From: Eucalyptus grandis
Lineage: Eukaryota > Streptophyta > Magnoliopsida > Myrtales > Myrtaceae
DNA: 64,000 bases
Reading direction: 5' to 3'
NCBI RefSeq assembly: GCF_016545825.1
Contig: NC_052612.1
Span: 46,855,738 to 46,919,737, forward strand
Position numbers and translations under genes: made by a program. The notes beneath the pieces were generated by a model, which saw only the letters and a list, made by a program, of their open reading frames with translations, was not told where the DNA came from and made no database searches. Shown here in pieces: positions 57,339 to 64,000 of the stretch (position 1 is the stretch's first letter; each line of letters opens with the position of its first letter).

Positions 57339-59837
57339 TCAATCTTCTCCACTATGTACTTCTGAGTCTTCTCCACAACTACTCACTTTCTCGCAATTGG
57401 ATATCCGCAACTTTGTCAATGTGGGGATGAGGCGAATGCCATCTGGCAAAGAGGACAATTCGGGACAGCTTTCAATCTCCAGTGTCCTCAGAGAAGAACA
57501 ATTTTGCAGCCACTCAGGCAATGCGCTCAATTTGGGACAATACGTAATTCTTATCCTCTGCAGTGTACTTGCAGAACCTTCGAGCCACCCAGGCAACGAA
57601 ATTAATCCCGGTAATCCCTGGAATCTGAAGGTTTGAAGCCTCGACATGGAGCGTGGTCCATTACTTTCGCTTTCTGGCAGCCTCAAGCTCTCGCAGTCCA
57701 AAATCAAGAGATCCTCCAATGCCTTCAGATTCTTGATGCCTTGTGGTAAGGAGGTCAACTTCGGACAATCGACAATCAACAACGTACGGAGTGATGTGAG
57801 CGATTGGATATCATCGAACAAGGCCTCCAAATTCTTGCACTCGGCAATGCCTAGCCACCATAGAGAGGTTAAGCATCCTATTCCGCTCTTCAGGAAATGT
57901 TGCTGTTTTGTGGTTACCCACAAAAAACGGAGGCTGATCATATGCTTGATGCTTGTGGGCAATTCCTCAAGTTCATTGCACCCGCCAAGAATTAAGGTGT
58001 GCAGATTGTAAAGCTCACAGACCGATTTGGGGAGTTTCTTGATATAACTGTTGCCGTTTAAACTAAGATACCTCAAGTGTTTTAGACGGCCAATGGAACG
58101 AGGCAGTAGGTGAAAGCTAGAATCTTGTAGCCATAGGACTCGCAAGTGCTTGAATTGCGAAATGCATGTCTCCAGAAAGAACTCAGAGTCAGAGGATCCC
58201 AACCCCCAACACACAATTGTACGAACACGGCTCACTTTGCTTAAGCAGCCGCTTACTTCATCTTTTGGTACACCAGATGGGTTGGGAAATGATATATACC
58301 GAGTCCTCCAGGAAATATCCCGCGTCCACGCTCTGATGTTGGACGATTCGGGTTGTGCCACCGAAATGGCAAGTTCATAAATGAGGTCGTGCATCCCTAT
58401 GCACAGCAAAGGATATGCTTCCCAAACAACATTGAAGAAGGATCTCGATCGCAGCTCCTCCAAATACTGCCGTCCTTTCTCTTGCAGCTCCTGATTATTT
58501 CCGCTCGATTGGATAAATCCATTCGAGATCCACAGGTGGATCAATTCAATGTTGGCAAACTCGTACTTCCTCGGGAATATCGAGCAATAAGCAAAACATT
58601 GCTTCAAATATGACGGCATTAGATCGTAGCTTATTCTTAGGGAAGGTAAAATATTAGTTTTTAATCGCCACATGTTACTATCTCTTACATATTCCCACTC
58701 CTTCCGGTTGTTTCTTGAATGCAATGAGCATCCCAAAGTCGTCACTGCCAGAGGATTTCCCTTGCACTTGTTCACAATTTCCTCCCCGATCACCATAAGG
58801 TCCGGGTGATTCTTCTCTTGCCCTTGATCAAATGCACACTTCACAAATAAAGTCAAAGAATCTTCCTTCGAAAGGTTGGCCAACTTAAGCGGGGGGACAG
58901 TGCCCATGATTGAGGCGACCGATTTATTCCGTGAAGTCACAATGACTTTACTCCCTTCGGAAACGCCTTCTAGAGACTCTGTCAGTTCTCTCCAAGCATC
59001 CTCCGTTACTTCCCACACATCGTCCATCACGAACAAACACCTTTTGTTCTCCACCATGCTTCTTAGGCAATTTCGCAGCATGTCAAGTTTATCATATTCT
59101 TCTTTGTGACCAAGAGACTTAATGATGTCTATTATTATCTCCGTAACTTGGAATTCTACTGGCATGGATAACCAAACTAGGCAATCAAAATGTTTTTTAA
59201 CTTCATCATCATTGTAAACCAATTTAGCGAGGGTCGTCTTTCCACTGCCCCCCATTCCAATAATCGGAATGACGCCTATCTTTCCAACATTACCATCATC
59301 TGACCCCATCAACAACTCTATTATTTTTTTCTTTTCCACGTTCCTTCCGATCACTTTTGAAGTGGGTACAAAAGAATGAGTTTCCCTTTGCAGAACTATA
59401 GGCATTTCATGAACATCACTCAACAAGTTGAACTTAATTTTCTCTTCATTGATCCTATCAAGTCTCTTTCCCAATTCTTTCATTTTATCTGCCATCTTAA
59501 ATTGGAAGCTGAAGTTGGACAGCCACGAGGACAAGTAGCATACCTTCCTTTTGAAAGTCGACCTCGCCCGCCACCACAAAGCCCTACTTTCAAATTCGTC
59601 TAGCACATCCTCGGCATCATAGCAGAAGTCTTCAAGCTTTAACAACCAAAGCCTCACAGCTTCCTCTTTTGTTTGTTTCTGCTCAGCATCAGCAAGCACC
59701 TTTTGGATCATTTCTAGCGTGTTCTTGAGCTTCTCTCGGTCATCCTTGACGCTCCACACCAGTTGAAAATCTTCAACTGCGGGTGAAGCTAGTTTCTGCA
59801 GAAGAGGTCCGAGGATGCTCGAGACAACTTCGGTCAT
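57339..59837 (-). CDS. NLR3: intact CC-NB-ARC-LRR immune receptor (RGA type)
   Basis: 832 codons, a single exon, open throughout. Coiled coil (residues 1-125) with AEDVLDEFE at 75-83 as the EDVID-region motif; NB-ARC with P-loop GMGGSGKTT (194-202), kinase-2 LFVMDDVW (268-275), RNBS-B VIVTSRN (298-304), GLPL-type CKGNPLAV (358-365), RNBS-D CFAYCSIFP (414-422) and MHD (482-484); about 12 LRRs from ~510 to ~810; acidic tail. All ATP-binding residues are present. The start MTEVVSSILG matches the starts in NLR1 and NLR2. CNLs of this class detect pathogen effectors and trigger cell death; the effector is unknown. It lies inverted relative to NLR1 and NLR2 and shares flanks with NLR1. Confidence 0.93.
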   Translation of the reverse strand: MTEVVSSILGPLLQKLASPAVEDFQLVWSVKDDREKLKNTLEMIQKVLADAEQKQTKEEAVRLWLLKLEDFCYDAEDVLDEFESRALWWRARSTFKRKVCYLSSWLSNFSFQFKMADKMKELGKRLDRINEEKIKFNLLSDVHEMPIVLQRETHSFVPTSKVIGRNVEKKKIIELLMGSDDGNVGKIGVIPIIGMGGSGKTTLAKLVYNDDEVKKHFDCLVWLSMPVEFQVTEIIIDIIKSLGHKEEYDKLDMLRNCLRSMVENKRCLFVMDDVWEVTEDAWRELTESLEGVSEGSKVIVTSRNKSVASIMGTVPPLKLANLSKEDSLTLFVKCAFDQGQEKNHPDLMVIGEEIVNKCKGNPLAVTTLGCSLHSRNNRKEWEYVRDSNMWRLKTNILPSLRISYDLMPSYLKQCFAYCSIFPRKYEFANIELIHLWISNGFIQSSGNNQELQEKGRQYLEELRSRSFFNVVWEAYPLLCIGMHDLIYELAISVAQPESSNIRAWTRDISWRTRYISFPNPSGVPKDEVSGCLSKVSRVRTIVCWGLGSSDSEFFLETCISQFKHLRVLWLQDSSFHLLPRSIGRLKHLRYLSLNGNSYIKKLPKSVCELYNLHTLILGGCNELEELPTSIKHMISLRFLWVTTKQQHFLKSGIGCLTSLWWLGIAECKNLEALFDDIQSLTSLRTLLIVDCPKLTSLPQGIKNLKALEDLLILDCESLRLPESESNGPRSMSRLQTFRFQGLPGLISLPGWLEGSASTLQRIRITYCPKLSALPEWLQNCSSLRTLEIESCPELSSLPDGIRLIPTLTKLRISNCEKVSSCGEDSEVHSGED

Positions 59838-60008
59838 GGTTGTGTCCGGTGTTATTGGTTTTTGAGGAGGTTTGGTGTGACTGCAATGCAGGAACTAAAC
59901 TAGTTATTAGGGGAAGGATAGCAAAGAAGCATGATTGTTCCAGGTTATATAGGCAGAGACATAGAAATACACACGGTGAAATGGAGCAGGCGCTCCGTTG
60001 TTCCAAAC
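59838..60008 (-). promoter_or_regulatory. NLR3 promoter with TATA box, G-box lost
   Basis: The minus strand has tatataa (plus 59945-59951), about 110 bases before the start codon. At the place where NLR1 and NLR2 have ccacgtgt, the minus strand here reads caccgtgtg (about 59970-59980), so the CACGTG core is gone. Confidence 0.6.
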
Positions 60009-60675
60009 TGTTGCATAATTCTCTCAATTCCAGGTGGAAATCTGCAAGCAATTCGATGCCGTTCCAATTAGATTTGGAATACCTTCGTCTGATAAAAGAT
60101 AAGGCAAAAGTGGCCTGAATTCTGCTACCTTTCGCTTTAATCTTTACTACATTCCTTTCTTGGTCACTCTGTTTCTTGTAGACAAATATGTGCACAGATA
60201 AGAATAAGCTCTTTTCATTGCTTGACCCCTGTATTAGAGGCCCACTCTTTCGCCCTTCTACAAGGATGAGAATGATTGATTTAGAAGTATGTGCTGTTTT
60301 CTTCTGCTTTGAAAATTTGGAGTACACATGGTCCCATGGAGGGTGCACAACGCTATTCCAAACTGTTACATAGTTCACTCAATTCTTGGCGGAAATCTGC
60401 AAGCAATTCGATGTCGTTCCAATTAGATTTGGAATACCCTCGTCTGATGAAAGATAAAGCAAAAGTGGCCCGAATCTTGCTTCCTTTCTCTTTAATCTTT
60501 ACTACATTCCTTTCTTTGTTACTCTGTTTCTTGTTGACAAGTATGTGCTCAGATAAGAATAAGCTCTTTTCATTGCTTGATCACTGCATTAGAGGCCCAC
60601 TCTTTCGCCCTTCTACAAGAATGAGAATGATTGGTTTAGAAGTATGTGCTGTTTTCATCTGCTTTAAAATTTGCA
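60009..60675 (-). repeat. Tandem duplication upstream of NLR3
   Basis: A ~340-base unit (from aactgttgcataattc..., or aactgttacatagttc..., to gtgctgtttt) occurs twice head to tail, at about 60009-60355 and 60359-60675. It corresponds to one copy upstream of NLR2 (about 33200-33490) and one upstream of NLR1. Confidence 0.8.
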
Positions 60676-61544
60676 GAGGCTTCTCAAATTAACGAGAGTC
60701 TTGGTGGGTTTTCCCAGTGCTTTTCGTGAAAGGGATCGTCCAGACTATGCCTTCCTTGTTCTAGTTATACTTTCGCTGATCGCGGTGACTCGTAGCTTTT
60801 TTTGATGCTATCAATTGCTGGATGTTTCCTTTTCCTTTATGATTTCGTTTCCACGAGATTTTGATGGTGCAACTCCTATCGAGATTGGAACTTCATGATG
60901 CTTTTTAATCACACAGCACTATTTCTAACTTCCATTTAGCCTAGGCACGCAAGTAGGATAGTAGCCAAACCTTGGAACTTGGGTGGGGTGGAAAAGAACT
61001 ATGCTTGATGGGAGTCATAGAGACCTCTGAGATAGATAACGGAAACAAGAAACATTTCTATAATAAGCTTATTCCATGTACCCGTACTGATTAGGTCTTG
61101 CTATCGATGGTACGAAACTGAATGTATTTTCGGTGTGCAGCAGGTTGAGTCTTGTACTCTTTGCTTTGCACGGTCTGCTTGATCCTTCACTAAAACGTCC
61201 AAGGGCAACAAAGAATGGATTAAACAAATAAAAGGGAGAAGAAACGATCACTTCTTGTTCATAGTTTGCCTCTTCCAGCTTGGTTCTTGTCAAGGGTGGG
61301 ATGCCCATAAAAATTGTATATTCACCAGTCCAAATTGCATCTTCCCTGCTTCCCTACGAAATGCGGTGATCATTGATTGTATTCAAGAATGTGCTTTACA
61401 AAGCAACTGTTGTCTAACATAAGAAGACCACGCGACAAGTCTACAACTACCAGGAGAACTCGAAAATGCCCAATTAATCAGTTTGCAGCAAATGCTTTCA
61501 TGGTCACTCAGAGATTCATATCACTACTGATGTTATATACCCAC
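60676..61544. other. Spacer, perhaps holding the last exon of the minus-strand gene
   Basis: No firm gene. On the minus strand near 61380-61480 an open stretch (FRVLLVVVDLSRGLL...) could be the last exon of the gene at 61545-62607, but no clear acceptor was found. Confidence 0.3.
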
Positions 61545-62607
61545 CCAATGCCAATGATGATATTTCGTCTTGAAAGAAGCTTTTGTTTTCTGAACAGTTC
61601 TCTTTCTTGCTTAAGTATGAGTTTATCTTCTCGATAGCTATAAGCAAATCCTGCAGGGTAAAATGCACAATGCAAATGGGTTAGGACAAAAAGCAGATCC
61701 TTGTCAGCAAATTATGGCGAGAAAGGATACAGAACGTTGCGCTGGGAAGATGATTTCACATGTCAAGTAACATTTACTAGGTTGCCAATGTTCTAATGCT
61801 AGTGAAACCATCTAACCTACTTCATTTCCAAAATTCTCTAAGATGTTGTACAAGTAGGAATAATCCAATCAAGCAAGCACACTATTTCTGTTTCAAAAGA
61901 ATATATGGTTCACACGCTACTAACCCTGATGGTCTTATGACAGCAGCTTAATATAAAATAAAAGTGATTCCCTGCAGTGCATCTGCTAAGAGTCAGAGAC
62001 AAATACAAAGCTTAAGTTAGAGTTTCATACCTCCCATGATGCAAGACTTTTCATGTAGGAAGGAAGACTTTCATACTCATCTTTGGATGCCTTAACTACT
62101 GATTTTGGACCTTTAACTGGTTTCAAATGTATCGAATCACGTAAGTATAAAGTCCGGGAGTAGGAAGGGTGAACTTAATAGAATCTAATTAAGCAATAAC
62201 CCATGCATATATTTTGTATCAGTACCTTCACTTGCCCCCAAGTTCCCATAGCAGGTGGATATGGCCCTTCCAGGTCATGCATCTTATCCTCTTGATTTCT
62301 AATTGGAACGAGAAGGAAATATTAATAGCAGAGGAGGTTCACGCCTCAATGAAGAAAAAGCAAAAATGGAAAAGGAAAAAAGAAGACTGAGAAAGAAGGC
62401 AAAACTCAAGCATGGACCAACATACTTTTGTGGTTGCCTTGAACACGGATTTGGTTCAAGAGTCTTGCCATTAGCGAACATGGAATGACGGAACGACCGA
62501 GCAGGAATAGTGACTAATTTTAGTAATCTATTTTTGCTAGCAAGACTAAGTATAGTAAATTCTGAACCGATGAATTGACGACAGCCAATAGTTAGACGAG
62601 CGGACAA
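61545..62607 (-). CDS. Putative small gene with a SKA-like segment
   Basis: Exons inferred on the minus strand: 62607-62426 (starts MSARLTIGCRQF), 62298-62226 (HDLEGPYPPAMGTWGQ), 62173-62031 (HPSYSRTLYLRD ... DEYESLPSYMKSLASWE) and 61650-61545 (DLLIAIEKINSYLSKKEN...FFQDEISSLAL). GT-AG borders are present and the last two exons join in phase. The LPSYMKSLASWEDLLIAIEKIN segment resembles the start of the winged-helix domain of plant spindle-and-kinetochore-associated (SKA) proteins, which couple kinetochores to microtubules; this is from memory and unproven. The 62226/62173 junction is out of phase and the intron would be only 52 nt, so the model is incomplete or the copy is broken. The 3' end is not established. 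Confidence 0.45.
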
Positions 62608-62638
62608 CGCGTATCTCCTGAATTGGATTCCTTGCCCC

Positions 62639-62854
62639 TATATATTCCCCGACCGTCGTTCCTCGATTCACCGCCTCTATATCCTTCGAAAGTAACTCAG
62701 CGCTTCTACTCCCCAAGAAATGGCCTCCGACGGGAGGGTTGCTGCTTCGCGAGTTGCGATTCCACTAGTCGATAGGAATGAAGAAAATAGAACTTGGGAG
62801 CGAGAGATGCCGAACTGTTGGGAAAATATGGCTTCGAAATGGGTTGAACAATGA
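62639..62854 (+). pseudogene. 5' fragment of an ankyrin/PGG-type gene with TATA box
   Basis: tatatat at 62639-62645 precedes an ATG at 62720 opening a 44-codon frame (MASDGRVAASRVAIPLVDRN...). Its RVAIP-(L/P)-(V/I)-DRNEE segment recurs at about 63620-63665, where it leads into a PGG domain, so this looks like a fragment of the same gene. Homology ends near 62815, and the frame then runs into unrelated sequence and stops at 62852-62854. Confidence 0.5.
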
Positions 62855-63580
62855 AATCGGATTGAGTAAAACAACTCAGACTTTGAGGCGTGATATCACT
62901 ATCTTTAAGGATTTATTTGCCCCATAACGTTGCTAATGGTCACGGGCAAAAATCCTCCAGGATAGAACAAAGTCTTAGATGAGAATACTAGATAGCAATT
63001 TTAATATTTTTCCAGGGTCTCTCTAGGAAACAATCGAAAAATTGGGCGATTTTTCAGAAAGAAGACTCGAAAAATGACTACACTATCTTTCCGAAAAATG
63101 ACAAGTATAATATATATATATATGAAACAGTCTTGCAACTTTTCGTGAAAATTGCCAAAGAATGAACAAACACGTCATTTAGAAAATTGTTCGGATAAAC
63201 AAATGCGACTCTTCGGAAAAAGTTGAAAACCGAACAATTGCAACCCTTCGGAAAAAGTTTCAAAACCGAATAAGTAATTTTTCCAAAGGTTGTCTTGAAA
63301 AGACAAACAAAATTCAGAATAATAATTTTTAGTTTTTTTTAAATTAAAAGGCAACCTTTGAATTGATTAAAAATTAATAACATAGAAAATAAAAATAAAT
63401 AAATAACAAGTGATAAGTGCGCCAAAATTGCGCAATTGTTCACGCATCCGCCACTGGTTTGGTGGGGTCTAGCCCCACCCAATCAATTCTTTAAGTACTA
63501 AAAGGAAATCCCACACTTTTAAATTGGCCCACTCCTTCCCACTTTTTTATGTGGGACAAGGAAAAACACTCAGTTTGTTT
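62855..63580. other. Spacer with short tandem repeats
   Basis: No gene. Repeats of the type ttcggaaaaagtt...aaaccgaa occur at 63210-63275, a TA microsatellite at 63111-63122, and an AT-rich stretch at 63300-63410. Confidence 0.4.
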
Positions 63581-63585
63581 TGACA

Positions 63586-63812
63586 AACAAACCTCCAACA
63601 AGAACTTCGTTACTGCTCCGCGAGTTGCAATTCCACCAATTGATAGGAATGAAGAAATAAGAGCCTAGGAGCGAGAGATACAGAACTTCATCATGATCGT
63701 GGCTATTCTTCTTGCAGCTATGTCCTTCTAGGTGACTATCAACCCGCCAGGTGGGTTTCATTCCGAAGCCACCGGAAAAAACGCTAGAAGAGCCGTCATG
63801 GCCACCAAACAC
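63586..63812 (+). pseudogene. PGG-domain fragment of an ankyrin-repeat membrane protein
   Basis: The plus-strand reading gives VAIPPIDRNEE, then IQNFIMIVAILLAAMSF, then VTINPPGG. That is the first transmembrane helix and the PPGG signature of the PGG domain of plant ACD6/ITN1-type ankyrin proteins. In-frame stops occur at two places (after EEIRA and after AAMSF), and the rest of the domain is missing. The ankyrin repeats are absent. A weaker inverted copy of the PPGG part ends the window. Confidence 0.6.
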
Positions 63813-64000
63813 AAGTTGGCTTAAAATTAGTCACTATTCTTGCTCGGTCATTCCATTTATTGTCACTACTCCCCAAGAAATGGAACGAGCAAGCAGGAAT
63901 AGTGACTAATTTTCAGCCAACTTGTGTTTGGTGGCCATGACGGCTCTTCTAGTGTTTTTGTAGGCGGCTTCGGAGTGAACCCCACCTGGCGGGCTGATAG
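63736..64000. repeat. Near-perfect palindrome at the window end
   Basis: Arms 63736-63855 and 63881-64000 (120 bases each) are inverted copies with a few mismatches, separated by 25 bases. Each arm carries the PPGG fragment and a short piece also found at about 62483-62522, inside the first exon of the minus-strand gene. The arms may continue beyond the window. Confidence 0.85.

Overview
This is nuclear DNA of a flowering plant, probably a woody dicot; Myrtaceae such as Eucalyptus is only a guess. Genes are split by GT-AG introns, intergenic DNA is AT-rich and full of transposons, and there is a cluster of coiled-coil NB-ARC-LRR (CNL) immune receptor genes. The ordinary genes are single-copy nuclear genes: ribosomal protein uS7/RPS5, a PPR protein and an EEF1AKMT1-type methyltransferase.

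Layout. 0.2-9.5 kb: a decayed composite Ty1/copia element of Sirevirus type, ordered LTR-A, gag-pol, LTR-B, gag-derived remnant, LTR-A. Its last LTR is cut off and runs straight into an LRR gene tail. 9.5-18.1 kb: LRR tail, its 3' flank, a 2 kb insertion of unknown origin, and a CNL pseudogene (NLR1). 18.1-24 kb: a minus-strand endogenous pararetrovirus-like relic with two ~0.8 kb direct repeats. 24-27.8 kb: a GC-rich patch and copy 1 of a duplicated intergenic block. 27.8-30.1 kb: the 5' half of a homogentisate solanesyltransferase gene, minus strand, truncated. 30.6-36.2 kb: second copy of the NLR flank plus NLR2, broken by one small deletion. 37.5-38.1 kb: a fold-back MULE-type element. 38.7-41.9 kb: copy 2 of the intergenic block, carrying a 1.2 kb PIF/Harbinger-like insertion absent from copy 1.

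From 42 kb the window becomes gene-rich: RPS5 (42.35-44.15 kb), a mitochondrial-type P-class PPR gene (46.16-49.66 kb), a nested transposon with a very GC-rich minisatellite (50.5-52 kb), and the methyltransferase gene (52.3-54.4 kb). 56-60.7 kb holds NLR3, an intact single-exon 832-residue CNL on the minus strand; its flanks are an inverted copy of those of NLR1. The end (61.3-64 kb) carries a small minus-strand gene with a SKA-like segment and rearranged fragments of an ankyrin/PGG-domain gene, ending in a 120-bp-arm palindrome that reaches the window edge.

The main theme is a young, local, partly inverted NLR duplication with copies at successive stages of decay: NLR3 open, NLR2 one lesion, NLR1 several, and a bare LRR tail. 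No clearly new molecular system was found. The most informative items are the transposon and duplication junctions and the shared NLR promoters. All gene models come from reading the sequence, without alignment tools or transcripts.
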